Positions 9,089-17,408 are shown, counted from the first letter of the stretch. The stretch: DNA of 64,000 bases from Saccharopolyspora gregorii (GCF_024734405.1 NZ_CP059556.1:5456001-5520000); one strand, 5' to 3'. Numbers and translations: made by a program. Notes: generated from the sequence alone by a model not told the origin.

Positions 9089-9124
9089 TCCACCTCCGAT
9101 CGGGCGGATGCGACAATACGAGCC

Positions 9125-9811
9125 GTGACCACGGACTTCTCGGCTTCGCCGGGCGAACCACCGCTGCGCGCCGACGCCCGCCGCAACCGGGACCAGATCA
9201 TCGGCGCGGCCAAATCGCTGTTCACCTCGGACGGCCCCGAGGTGCCGATGGAGGAGATCGCGCGCAGCGCGGGCGTCGGCGTCGGCACCCTCTACCGGCG
9301 GTTCCCGGACCGCGAATCGCTGATCCGGGCGGTGGCCAGGGACAACTTCGCGAACACGCTCGCGCAGGCCGAAGCGGCGGCCGTGGAAGAACCCACCGGC
9401 TGGGACTCGCTGGTCCGGCTCCTCAAGAGCTCCGACGAGCTGCAGCTCAGCGTGCACCTCGGCATGTCCTCGCCGCGCGCCTGGGAGATCGTCAAGGGCG
9501 ACGAGATCACCCAGCGGCTGCGGAACTCGTTGCTGGCCACGCTCGACTCGGTCGTCGCCACCGCGCAGGCCGAGGGGTCGCTGCGGGCCGACGTGGGCGC
9601 GGGTGACATCGCCGCGATCTTCGCGATGCTGCTGCGGCGTCCCGGGCCGGACCACCCCGACTCGCAACGCCTCGCCGAACGCGCCCTGCAGGTCATGCTC
9701 GACGGGCTCCGCACGCCCGGACGCCCCGGCGCCGGGCTGCCCGGCGAACCGATCTCGGTGTCCGAGATCCCCCTCCTCAAGCGCGACAAGCGACCCGCCC
9801 GCGACGGGTGA
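9125..9811 (+). CDS. TetR/AcrR-family regulator
   Basis: The 228-residue protein has an N-terminal TetR DNA-binding domain (about residues 18-65): RRNRDQIIGAAKSLF, MEEIARSAGVGVGTLYRRF and PDRESLI, followed by a divergent helical ligand domain. A C-terminal tail of about 35 residues is Pro/Arg-rich. It is divergent from the P450-ferredoxin operon and is the likely repressor acting on the palindromes at 9035-9088. The GTG start at 9125 lacks a clear ribosome binding site. Confidence 0.9.
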   Translation: MTTDFSASPGEPPLRADARRNRDQIIGAAKSLFTSDGPEVPMEEIARSAGVGVGTLYRRFPDRESLIRAVARDNFANTLAQAEAAAVEEPTGWDSLVRLLKSSDELQLSVHLGMSSPRAWEIVKGDEITQRLRNSLLATLDSVVATAQAEGSLRADVGAGDIAAIFAMLLRRPGPDHPDSQRLAERALQVMLDGLRTPGRPGAGLPGEPISVSEIPLLKRDKRPARDG

Positions 9812-9818
9812 GCCGCAC

Positions 9819-9844
9819 CCGGGTGGAGACGGATCTCCACCCGG
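9819..9844 (+). terminator. Hairpin downstream of the TetR gene
   Basis: CCGGGTGGAGA and TCTCCACCCGG form a perfect 11-bp stem with a CGGA tetraloop, eight bases after the TetR stop. It precedes a GC-rich spacer and no T-run. It probably ends the TetR transcript before the next operon. Confidence 0.65.
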
Positions 9845-9932
9845 AATACGGTTCGCGCCCCACGACTCCGGCCGCCGGAATTCCTAACGTCATCGACGAC
9901 ACGAGGAACTCCGAACGGGGAGGTGCGGATCC

Positions 9933-10562
9933 GTGAGCGGTCCCATCGAAATTATCTTGATCGTCGCGCTGATCGGCTACGTGCTGGTCCGACGGTTCAC
10001 CGGAGAACCGGTCGAGGGCAAGCGGATGCTGCTGGTGCCCGCGGTCATCGCGGTGGTGGGCGCGGTGAACCTGCGGGAGGTGCCGCACTCGCCCGCCGCC
10101 ATCGGGATGCTGGTGGCCACGGCCGTGATCAGCGTGGTGCTGGGGGTGCTGCGCGGGTTCAGCGTCCGCATCTACGAGCGGGACGGCCACGCGATGATGC
10201 GCTACACCTGGGTGACCGCGGTGCTGTGGGTGGTGAACATCGCCGTGAAGCTCGGTTCGGGGCTGCTCGCCGGAGCCGTGGGGCTGCACGCGGGCGGCGG
10301 CATCACGTTCAGCCTCGGGCTCACCGTGCTCGCCGAGGGCGTGGCGATCCTGGCCAAGGGCGTGCGCGGCACCGGGCGGATCCCGTGGTCGCGGGGGCGC
10401 GGCGACGCGGCACCGACCCCCTCGCCGATGCTGGACTCGATGCAGCGCAAGGCGCGGGACGCGGGTGACCTGCGCGGGATGCGGAGCTTCGCCCCGGTGC
10501 TCGACGGACTCCGCGACGCCGCCGCCGACCGGCGGAACGCGCACCCCGGTGCCCGGCGGTGA
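9933..10562 (+). CDS. Predicted multi-pass membrane protein of unknown function
   Basis: The 209-residue protein has about five hydrophobic segments: residues 5-20 (IEIILIVALIGYVLV), 33-48, 57-76, 91-108 and 114-140. A soluble Pro/Arg-rich tail follows. The general look is that of DUF1453/CcdC-like small membrane proteins, but I would not assign a function. GGGGAGG lies upstream of the GTG start. Its stop overlaps or nearly touches the histidine kinase start, so it sits first in a three-gene operon with a two-component system and may be a sensor accessory or target; that is inference. Confidence 0.75.
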   Translation: MSGPIEIILIVALIGYVLVRRFTGEPVEGKRMLLVPAVIAVVGAVNLREVPHSPAAIGMLVATAVISVVLGVLRGFSVRIYERDGHAMMRYTWVTAVLWVVNIAVKLGSGLLAGAVGLHAGGGITFSLGLTVLAEGVAILAKGVRGTGRIPWSRGRGDAAPTPSPMLDSMQRKARDAGDLRGMRSFAPVLDGLRDAAADRRNAHPGARR

Positions 10563-11746
10563 CGAGCCCCGGAGGAACATCGCGGCCGATGACCACGACC
10601 TCGCCCGGCCAGCGCGCGCTGCGGGCCACCGATCAGCTGCTGCGCCCCCTGGTTGTCGTCTTCCTCGCCGCGCTGCTGGTGGTCCAGCTGCGGGAGGCCC
10701 CGCCCGCCCACTTCACCGGCCTGGTCTGGGTGACAAGCGCGGTGACGGTCGTGGCGGCGTGCGCGGCGGCGGTGCCGTGGCGCGGCGGACCCGAGTGGGC
10801 CCGGGTGGCGCTGGTGGCGGTGTACGCGCTGGCGGGCGCGATGGTGTTCGCGCTCGCGCCCCGGACCGTCGGCGCCGCGTTCGTGTTCATCGCCTGCGCG
10901 ACCGCCGGGGACAAGCTGAGCTCGCGCCGCGCCGCGCTCCTCGTCGCCGTGGCGAGCACGGTGGCCGCCGCCGCGGCCACCTGGACGCTGGAGTTCTGGT
11001 TCCAGGTGCCCGACGGCCCGCCGTGGTGGCTGGCGCTGATGGTGAGCCTGCCGCTGTACATCGGCATGGCCCGCCGCGAGCGGGTCAACGCCCGCGCCGC
11101 GTCGCTGCTGGCCGCCGAGCAGACCCGGCGCGCCATCGCCTCCGAAACGCGGGAAGCCGCCCTGGAGGAGCGCAGCCGGATCGCCCGGGAGATCCACGAC
11201 GTGCTCGGCCACTCGCTGTCCGGCGTCGCCGTGCAGCTGGACATGGCCGACGCCCTGCACGTCGGCGGCCGCTCCGACGAGGCGAACGAGGCGGTGCGCC
11301 GGGCCAGGGCGCTGGCCGTCACCGGGCTCGGCGAGACGAAGCGCGCGGTGCACGCGCTGCGCGAAGGCGCGCTGCCGCTGGCGGACACGCTGACGCGGCT
11401 GGCGCAGGACGGTGCCGCCGAGCTCGCGGTGCGGGGCGACGCCGAGGACGTGCCGGTCGAGATCGGGCAGGCGGTCATCCGCACCGCGCAGGAAGCGCTC
11501 ACCAACGCCCGGCGGCACGCCCCCGGATCCCGGGTGGAGCTGCTGCTGGAGTGCACCGCGGACTCCGTCCGGTTCACCGCCACCGACGGCGGCGCCACCG
11601 GGCAGGCCCCGGACGGCGACCAGGGCAGCGGCATGGGCCTGGTGGGGATGCGGGAACGCGCCGAGCTGCTCGGCGGCACGCTGCGGGCCGGACCGCGCAC
11701 CCCGCCCGAAACCGGTTGGACCGTGCGGATGGAGCTGCCGCGATGA
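10559..11746 (+). CDS. Sensor histidine kinase (HisKA_3/NarL-partner type)
   Basis: The N-terminal half (about residues 28-170) holds five or six membrane segments without a large external loop, typical of intramembrane-sensing kinases. Then comes the dimerisation/phosphoacceptor motif RSRIAREIHDVLGHSL with His213, and an HATPase domain showing QEALTNARRHA (N box) and GSGMGLVGMRER (G box). It should phosphorylate the response regulator encoded next, with which it overlaps by four bases. The GTG at 10559 overlaps the upstream stop; an ATG at 10589 with GGAGGA 12 bases upstream is an alternative start. Confidence 0.92.
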   Translation: MTSPGGTSRPMTTTSPGQRALRATDQLLRPLVVVFLAALLVVQLREAPPAHFTGLVWVTSAVTVVAACAAAVPWRGGPEWARVALVAVYALAGAMVFALAPRTVGAAFVFIACATAGDKLSSRRAALLVAVASTVAAAAATWTLEFWFQVPDGPPWWLALMVSLPLYIGMARRERVNARAASLLAAEQTRRAIASETREAALEERSRIAREIHDVLGHSLSGVAVQLDMADALHVGGRSDEANEAVRRARALAVTGLGETKRAVHALREGALPLADTLTRLAQDGAAELAVRGDAEDVPVEIGQAVIRTAQEALTNARRHAPGSRVELLLECTADSVRFTATDGGATGQAPDGDQGSGMGLVGMRERAELLGGTLRAGPRTPPETGWTVRMELPR

Positions 11747-12381
11747 ACCCGATCAGACTGCTCGTCGTCGACGACCAGGCCGCCGTGCGCGACGCGATGG
11801 CGGTGATGCTCGGCCTGGACCCCGGCATCGACGTGGTCGGCACCGCCGAGAACGGCGAACGCGCCCTCGCCGCCGCCGCGGAGCACGCCCCGGACGTGGT
11901 GCTGATGGACCTGCACATGCCGGTGCTGGGCGGGGTGGAGGCCACCGGGAAGCTGCGCGCGACGCGGCCCGGCGTGCCGGTGGTGGTGCTGACGACCTTC
12001 GAGGACGACGAGTCGATCCTCGCCGCGCTGCAGGCGGGCGCGCAGGGCTACCTCACCAAGGACGCCGACCGGGCCACCATCGTGCAAGCGGTGCGCAGCG
12101 CGCACGCCGGGCATTCGGTGCTGGACCCGCAGGTGCAGTCCCGGCTGCTGGAGCTCGCCACCCGCCGGGCCGCCCCGGCGCCGGAACCGCCGATCGCGCT
12201 GACCGCCCGCGAACGGGAAGTGCTCGACCTGATCGGGCAAGGCCTGCGCAACGGGGAGATCGCCCGGCACCTGCACATCAGCGAGGCGACGGTGAAGACC
12301 CACATTAACAACCTGTTCGGCAAGGCCGACCTGCACTCCCGGGCCGACGCGGTGCGGCTCGCGCTGACCCTGCGCGGCTGA
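11743..12381 (+). CDS. NarL/FixJ-family response regulator
   Basis: The 212-residue protein has a receiver domain with the acidic pair Asp10/Asp11, phosphoacceptor Asp56 (VVLMDLHMP), VVVLTTFEDDE and Lys105 (GYLTKDAD). A LuxR-type HTH follows, ALTAREREVLDLIGQGL and GEIARHLHISEATVKTHI (about 150-205). The ATG overlaps the kinase stop (ATGA), a translationally coupled pair. Targets are unknown; the upstream membrane gene is in the same operon and could be autoregulated. Confidence 0.95.
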   Translation: MNPIRLLVVDDQAAVRDAMAVMLGLDPGIDVVGTAENGERALAAAAEHAPDVVLMDLHMPVLGGVEATGKLRATRPGVPVVVLTTFEDDESILAALQAGAQGYLTKDADRATIVQAVRSAHAGHSVLDPQVQSRLLELATRRAAPAPEPPIALTAREREVLDLIGQGLRNGEIARHLHISEATVKTHINNLFGKADLHSRADAVRLALTLRG

Positions 12382-12410
12382 CGGGCGCTGCCTGGGTCCC
12401 GGCCACCGGG

Positions 12411-14558
12411 TCATCCGGCGCGGAGCAGCACGGGACTGCCGGTGACCTCCATCCGCTCCCCCGGCCGCAAGCGGTCGCGGGAGCCGTCCAGCCGCTGCAC
12501 CACCGCCATGCCCGGGTCCGGCGCCATCTCCGCGGTCCCCTCGTGCGTCCAGCGGATGACGAAGGCCCGGCCGCCCCGGTCGAACCGGCACTGCCAGACG
12601 TTGTCCGGCAGCAGCGCCTCCGCCCCGTGCCCGCAGGAGCTGATCCGCGCACCGCGCAACCACTCCCGCAGCTCACCGACGTACCGGCCGGCCTCGGTCG
12701 GCTGGAAACCGGCCACCTGCAACGGGATCGGCACCTCGTCGCCGCCCCAGCCGTCGAAGTAGACGCGGTCGTAGTCCATCCACAGCCCGATCAGGTACCA
12801 GCGGACCGCGAAGTCGGCGGCGAGCTCGGCGGGGACCTGCGGCTCGTACGGGTCGTCGGAGCCGGCCCCGGTGTTCCACATCCGCGGGCTCGCGCCGCCG
12901 CGGTGCAGGGTCGCCTCCACGCGGGTGGCGAGCTCGGTCGTGGTCTCCGGCGGGTCGCTCGTCCGGCGCGGGCGCAGCTCCACCGGTGCCGCGTCGCAGT
13001 GGTCGTAGCCGTGCAGCGCCGCGAACCGCTCCAGGTGCGCGTCGGCGGCCGGATCCCACAGCTCGCCGAAAGCCGGGCAGACCACCTGCGCGCGCGGGTC
13101 CAGCTCCCGCACCACCCGGCTGCCGATCTCGGTCATCTCCACCAGGACCTCCGCCGTGCCGTCGAAGTGCGGCGGCCCGAGGTCCCACAGCTCGTAGGCC
13201 TCCACCCGGCCCGCGGCACGGGTCGCGACGGCGGTGACGAACCGCTCCCAGTCGGCGAGGTCGTCGGGCGGTCCGGTGCGCGCATCATCGCGGTAGGCGG
13301 AGCGCTCACCGCGCGGACTCGCCCAGCTCGGTGTCCCACCGAAGGTGAACACCACTGGCAATCCCGCGTCCTGGGCGGAGTCGAGCAGCCGGTCGAGGGT
13401 CCGCCAGTCGTAGCGCCCGCGTTCCGGTTCGAGGTCCTGCCAGCGCGTCCCCGAGTCCCACAGCCGCACGGAATCGACCGGGAAGCCGGGCATCCCGCCG
13501 GTGGAACTGCTCACGGTGACGCCCACGAAGTCGGGATCGATCTCCGCGGGCACGTCGGTCCAGTTCGGCGGGAGGCTGTGCAGCGGCTGCGGCCCGGGCC
13601 CCGCGCGCAGCGAGTACGCGAGCAGCGCGAGCACCAGCAGCGCCGCGACCGCCGATGCCGGTAACCACCAGCGGCGGAGGCGTCGCGCGAGGGTCGTGGT
13701 GGCGGCAGCGGGCTCGGCGCGGGCGGACTGCGCCTCGGAAACGGGGTCCCGGCGCGGCACCGGACCGGTCGCCGAGCCGGTCGCCGAGCCAGTCGCCGAG
13801 CCGGTCGCCGAGCCGGTCGCCGGGCCAGTCGCCGGGCCGCCGCGGGTTGCCGTGCCCGCCGGAGGCCCCGCGGTGCTCGGCGCCTGCCAGGCGGCCGATC
13901 CTCCGGCGGGCGCCGGGACTCCGTCGGCGTCACCGGTCCCCGTCGCTCCGGGATTTCCGGCGTCTCCGGAACTTCCGGCCGCTTCGGAGCTTCGGGCAAC
14001 TCCGGAGCTTCCGGCCGCTTCGGGACTTGCGGTCACTTCCGGACTGCCGGTCATTTCAGGGCTGCCGGGTGCTTCGGGACTCCCGGGTGCGCCTGAGCTT
14101 CCGGTTGCGCCCAGACCCCCGAAAACTCCTGGACTTCCGGCTGCGCCCAGGGCCCCGGTGGCGTGCGTGATCCCGCTCGCTTCCGGAATCCCGGTCGTGC
14201 CCCACCCGGTCGCATCGGAAATCCCGGCCGCTTCCGCACTTCCGGCCGCCACGGCGTTCCCGGGGGCGACGGTGGACATCGCGGCCCGCACCCCGCGCGG
14301 CACCGGATCCGCCGCTCTCGCCCGGCGTTCCGCTTCCCAGCAGCGGTAGAGCCGGTCGAGCTCCGACCCGGTCGCGCCGCAGGCGGTGGCGATCGCTTCG
14401 ACCGCGGCGAAGGTCTGCGGTGCGCTCTGCCCGCTGCAGTACCGGTGCACCGTCGATCTGCTCAGGAAGGTGCGCGCCGCGATCTGCTCGTAGCTGCGAC
14501 CGCTGCGCCGCTTGAGCTCGTCGAGCCGCCGCGCGACCTCCCCGCCGAGTCCGGCCAT
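12411..14558 (-). CDS. Membrane fusion protein: cytoplasmic XRE-like HTH, repeat linker, one TM helix, extracytoplasmic glycoside-hydrolase-like domain
   Basis: The 715-residue protein has four parts. Residues 5-75 form an HTH (SYEQIAARTFLSRSTVHRYC). Residues 80-295 are a low-complexity Gly/Ser/Pro/Ala/Thr linker with GSPE-like repeats. One membrane helix follows (about 297-320, WWLPASAVAALLVLALLAYS). Residues 325-715 resemble the TIM barrel of GH39/GH5-type glycosidases (RWQDLEPERGRYDW, VVFTFGGTPSWAS). Where active relatives have WNEP for the acid/base, this protein has ELWDLGPP (about 452); where they have W-x-T-E for the nucleophile it has MWNTGAG (about 557). It therefore looks catalytically dead and may sense wall or polysaccharide ligands. 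The ATG at 14558 has GGGGAG upstream. Confidence 0.82.
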   Translation of the reverse strand: MAGLGGEVARRLDELKRRSGRSYEQIAARTFLSRSTVHRYCSGQSAPQTFAAVEAIATACGATGSELDRLYRCWEAERRARAADPVPRGVRAAMSTVAPGNAVAAGSAEAAGISDATGWGTTGIPEASGITHATGALGAAGSPGVFGGLGATGSSGAPGSPEAPGSPEMTGSPEVTASPEAAGSSGVARSSEAAGSSGDAGNPGATGTGDADGVPAPAGGSAAWQAPSTAGPPAGTATRGGPATGPATGSATGSATGSATGSATGPVPRRDPVSEAQSARAEPAAATTTLARRLRRWWLPASAVAALLVLALLAYSLRAGPGPQPLHSLPPNWTDVPAEIDPDFVGVTVSSSTGGMPGFPVDSVRLWDSGTRWQDLEPERGRYDWRTLDRLLDSAQDAGLPVVFTFGGTPSWASPRGERSAYRDDARTGPPDDLADWERFVTAVATRAAGRVEAYELWDLGPPHFDGTAEVLVEMTEIGSRVVRELDPRAQVVCPAFGELWDPAADAHLERFAALHGYDHCDAAPVELRPRRTSDPPETTTELATRVEATLHRGGASPRMWNTGAGSDDPYEPQVPAELAADFAVRWYLIGLWMDYDRVYFDGWGGDEVPIPLQVAGFQPTEAGRYVGELREWLRGARISSCGHGAEALLPDNVWQCRFDRGGRAFVIRWTHEGTAEMAPDPGMAVVQRLDGSRDRLRPGERMEVTGSPVLLRAG
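13765..13836 (-). repeat. Six tandem 12-bp repeats inside the linker of the HTH/GH-like gene
   Basis: Six consecutive copies of CCGGTCGCCGAG or a one- or two-base variant fill 72 bp exactly in frame, encoding a four-residue Ala/Thr/Gly/Ser periodicity in the linker before the membrane helix. Variation in copy number between strains would lengthen or shorten the linker without a frameshift. Confidence 0.8.
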
Positions 14559-14602
14559 CCCCCAGGCTCCCCTCTGCTTCCGATGGCCGGGAAGTCTTGC
14601 AC

Positions 14603-14708
14603 GGGACGACGTCCCGGTGATCCCGATTCGTCCCAAGATGACCCGATCAATCCTGGTCACGAAGGCCCTTTCATCCCAACGTCCCAGGGACGTCCCACCC
14701 GGTTGTCC
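14603..14708. promoter_or_regulatory. Cluster of GGGACG/CGTCCC sites, candidate operator of the HTH/GH-like gene
   Basis: The 334-bp divergent gap between the HTH fusion (minus) and the small secreted protein (plus) holds repeated hexamers: GGGACG-A-CGTCCC at 14603-14615, CGTCCC at 14629-14634, and CGTCCC-A-GGGACG overlapping GGGACGTCCC at 14680-14696. A near copy TGTCCC lies at about 14703-14708. These lie 45-150 bases upstream of the HTH gene start, where an autoregulator would bind. A further 12-bp palindrome TTCCCGCGGGAA lies at 14868-14879, just ahead of the secreted-protein ribosome binding site. Confidence 0.5.
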
Positions 14709-14892
14709 CAACGCGGACGATCTCGCGAACCTGGGTCCACGCGGCTCGACGCCGCGCACCGGGGGTCGCTGGGGGCGGGGCCGGGTGATCGCGGGACGTG
14801 TCGTGCACGCCGCGGTCGCTCGGCCGGGATCCGCTGCCGTTCCTCGGCAGGGACGAACGACGGGACATTCCCGCGGGAACAGGGGGAACACC

Positions 14893-15261
14893 ATGAACAA
14901 GACGAAGCGCCTGCTCGTGGCCGGGGCCATGATGGCCGGTTTCGCGGGCACGCTCACCGCTCCGGCGGTGGCCGCGCCGGCACCGGCGGACGACGCCTCG
15001 ATCGCGGCCGTGTGCGGGAAGACCTACACGGCACGGACGTCGTGGGCCACGACCACGTTCCGGGTCACCTGCAAGTCCGGCAAGATCACCGTTCGCGGCA
15101 CCGTCACCGACACCAAGGCGGACGGCAAGTGCGTGCGGGTCAGCGGCAAGGCGGGCAACAAGTCCTTCCGCAGCGGCAAGGCCTGCCCGAAGGGCACGTC
15201 CAAGAGCTACGGCGCCACCGGCACGGGCAACTCGGTGCGGATCACCTTGGAACGGCTCTGA
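14893..15261 (+). CDS. Small secreted four-cysteine protein
   Basis: The 122-residue protein has a Sec signal peptide: MNKTKRLLV, a hydrophobic core, then APAVAAPAPA with cleavage near residue 27. The mature part of about 95 residues is basic and Lys/Thr/Ser-rich, and has exactly four cysteines (AAVCGK, VTCKSG, GKCVRV, KACPKG), probably two disulfides. Sequence is beta-rich (TTFRVTCKSGKITVRGTV). I do not recognise a family. AGGGGGA lies just upstream of the ATG. It is expressed divergently from the HTH/GH-like membrane protein, so the two may be coregulated; a perfect palindromic terminator follows. Confidence 0.82.
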   Translation: MNKTKRLLVAGAMMAGFAGTLTAPAVAAPAPADDASIAAVCGKTYTARTSWATTTFRVTCKSGKITVRGTVTDTKADGKCVRVSGKAGNKSFRSGKACPKGTSKSYGATGTGNSVRITLERL

Positions 15262-15268
15262 CGGACGA

Positions 15269-15300
15269 GTGCCGCCCCTTCCGCGCGGAAGGGGCGGCAC
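15269..15300. terminator. Perfect 32-bp palindrome, bidirectional terminator
   Basis: GTGCCGCCCCTTCCGC (15269-15284) is followed at once by its exact reverse complement (15285-15300), giving a stem of about 14 bp with a GCGC turn. It lies between the convergent secreted-protein and lipase genes, seven bases after the former's stop. Confidence 0.8.
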
Positions 15301-15326
15301 TCCACCGCGGTGCTCCGATCACGGGG

Positions 15327-16640
15327 TCAGTGGATGTCCATCCGCTCGGACAGCTGCGGCAGCAGCGGCTGGTTCTCGTCCACCGGGATCTCCGGGTCGG
15401 CCGGGGCCTGGTCGGTGCTCCCGCAGTTCGGCTCGGTGGGCTTGCCCGCGACCCGGTCGTCGATCCACTGGAACGCGCGCGGGAAGGAGGCCACCGCGCC
15501 ACCGATGTGCGTCGGGCCGAGGTTCGGCGCGAACTGCACGTCGGCGCCGGCACCGCACCAGTCGTCGGCCAGCGTCTTGGACTGCTCGAACGGGATCACG
15601 TCGTCCAGCCGGCTCTGCGAGACCAGCACCGGGAAGTCCGGGGCGGTGCGCCCGATCCGCTGCTCGGCGACCACGTCGGCGAACGGTGCCTCGTCGAGGT
15701 AGTCGGTCACCGGCCTGCCGTCGGCGCTGTAGTCCGCCGACTTGGCGAAGGCGAACTTGGCGATGCCGTCGATGGTGCAGGAGTTCTCGACGTCCTCGCG
15801 GAACTGCTTGCCGGTGTCGTTCAAGTACGGGTCGAGGTCGATGTCGTAGCCGGCGGCGACGCCGACCAGCGCGTAACCGAGGAACGCGGCGTAGGGGCCG
15901 CCGTCGAGGTTCTCGCCCACCCCGCCGAGCTCGGCGGGCACGGCACCGGCCGCGGCGCCCTTGATGTCGAGTTCGGGGGCGTAGCTCCCGGCGAGTTCGG
16001 CGGCCGACGCCGAGCCCCCGCCGCCCTGCGAGTAGCCGTAGAGGACCACCGGTCCGTCGTCCGGCACGTCCGTGTCGGGCAGCCGCTGCGCGGCCCGCAC
16101 CACGTCGAGCACCGCGTTCCCGGTGACCTCGCGGTTGACGTAGGTGTGCGAGCCCGGCGTCCCGAGGCCTTCGTAGTCGGTCATCGCGACGGCGTAGCCC
16201 TTGCTGAGCATGGCTTTGATGAAGAAGCCCTCGTACTCGGTGCCGTTGGCGAGCTGCCGGGACGGCGCGCAGTGGTCGGCCATGCCCTGGGTGCCCGGCG
16301 CGTAGCCGATGACGGGGCGCTCGCCGTCGCCCTTCCAGTCGTCCTTCGGCGTGATGACGGTGCCGGTCACCGCGATCGGCCCGCCGTCGCCGTCGGTGGA
16401 GCGGTACATGACCCGCTGCACGTCGGCGTCGACGGGGATGGTCTTCAGCGGGTCGAGGAAGTACTCGGACGGTTCGGATCGGACGACGTCACCGTTGCCC
16501 CCCGGCAGTTCCGCGGGTGGCTCGTAGAACGGTGGCCGCTCCTCGGCGGACGCGGCGGACGCGGTCGCGACGGCGAACGAGACCCCGACCACGGCTGTCA
16601 GCGCGGTCGTGGCCGCGCGGTGGAACGGACGGAGGTTCAC
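15327..16640 (-). CDS. Secreted lipase/esterase (secretory lipase, LIP family)
   Basis: The 437-residue protein has a signal peptide (MNLRPFHRAATTALTAVVGV then ASAASAEE, cleavage near residue 32). The alpha/beta-hydrolase fold shows IGYAPGTQGMADHCAP, the nucleophile elbow GYSQGGG (Ser204), a likely acid in SRLDDVIP and the histidine in GPTHIGG. The layout matches actinobacterial/fungal secretory lipases acting on extracellular acylglycerols. Four mature cysteines could form two disulfides. The GTG at 16640 is preceded by GAGGAG. A 9-bp inverted repeat sits about 30 bases upstream. Confidence 0.88.
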   Translation of the reverse strand: MNLRPFHRAATTALTAVVGVSFAVATASAASAEERPPFYEPPAELPGGNGDVVRSEPSEYFLDPLKTIPVDADVQRVMYRSTDGDGGPIAVTGTVITPKDDWKGDGERPVIGYAPGTQGMADHCAPSRQLANGTEYEGFFIKAMLSKGYAVAMTDYEGLGTPGSHTYVNREVTGNAVLDVVRAAQRLPDTDVPDDGPVVLYGYSQGGGGSASAAELAGSYAPELDIKGAAAGAVPAELGGVGENLDGGPYAAFLGYALVGVAAGYDIDLDPYLNDTGKQFREDVENSCTIDGIAKFAFAKSADYSADGRPVTDYLDEAPFADVVAEQRIGRTAPDFPVLVSQSRLDDVIPFEQSKTLADDWCGAGADVQFAPNLGPTHIGGAVASFPRAFQWIDDRVAGKPTEPNCGSTDQAPADPEIPVDENQPLLPQLSERMDIH

Positions 16641-16670
16641 GGGCTACTCCTCGTTGAGTGGCGAACCGAA

Positions 16671-16694
16671 TCGACCTACCGCTGAGTAGGTCGA
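16671..16694 (-). promoter_or_regulatory. Inverted repeat upstream of the lipase gene
   Basis: TCGACCTAC (16671-16679) and GTAGGTCGA (16686-16694) are exact inverted repeats separated by six bases, 31 bases before the lipase start. Further upstream the 9-mer TTCGCAACC occurs twice, 11 bases apart (16754-16762, 16765-16773). An operator or leader hairpin is likely; the protein that binds is unknown. Confidence 0.5.
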
Positions 16695-16835
16695 CGTCGA
16701 GCGTGACCCGCGACACGAAGTAATGACAATCACTCCGACTACCCGAAGGTAACTTCGCAACCTCTTCGCAACCGAACATGCACCCACCGTGACGTCAGCT
16801 CACGATCAGTGCTCCCGGGGAAGCCGGCTCCCGGA

Positions 16836-17408
16836 TCACCGAGCCCCGTCGGCGACCGCCGCGTCCACCATGGCAATGAGGTCGGCCTCCAGCCGCGCCC
16901 GCGCCCGCGGCTCCAGTTCGGAGGCCCACAGCGGCCGGTCGCCGACTCCGTCGGCCGCGGCGATCACGAGCACCTGGGTCGCCTCGGGCACGCCGTCGGC
17001 GTCGAGGTCCCGCTGCCAGCGCAGGTCGTCCTCCTTCGCCAGCTCGACCACCTCGGGCACGACGTAGAGCTGCGCGATCAGGCTGAACCGCTCGCGGATC
17101 TCCTCGCCGTCGACGGCCGCGGTGCTCGCGCGCACGTAAGCGCGGGTGAGCCGGCCGGGAACACCCTCGGGTTCGACGAGCTGCGCGTCCACCTCGCCGC
17201 GGAAGAGATCGATCTGCTCCTGCGCGAGCGCCACCAGCAGGGCCTGCTTGCTCGCGAAGTGGTACACGAGGCCACCTTTGGACACCCCGGCCTCGCGGGC
17301 GATCACGTCGAGCGTCGCGCCGATGCCGTGCTCGCGGATCACCCGCTTCGCCGCGTCGAGCAGGATCCGGCGGGTGTCCTCGGGTGCGCGCCCGGTTGTT
17401 CGCCCCAT
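16836..17408 (-). CDS. TetR-family repressor of the adjacent exporter
   Basis: The 190-residue protein opens with a TetR HTH domain (TRRILLDAAKRVIREHG, LDVIAREAGVSKGGLVYHF, SKQALLVAL). A helical ligand domain follows. The ATG at 17408 has GGAAGG upstream; an ATG at 17417 adds three residues. It is divergent from an MFS drug-exporter gene, with an ACTG-GT-CAGT palindrome between, the classic arrangement of a TetR repressor and its efflux target. Confidence 0.9.
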   Translation of the reverse strand: MGRTTGRAPEDTRRILLDAAKRVIREHGIGATLDVIAREAGVSKGGLVYHFASKQALLVALAQEQIDLFRGEVDAQLVEPEGVPGRLTRAYVRASTAAVDGEEIRERFSLIAQLYVVPEVVELAKEDDLRWQRDLDADGVPEATQVLVIAAADGVGDRPLWASELEPRARARLEADLIAMVDAAVADGAR

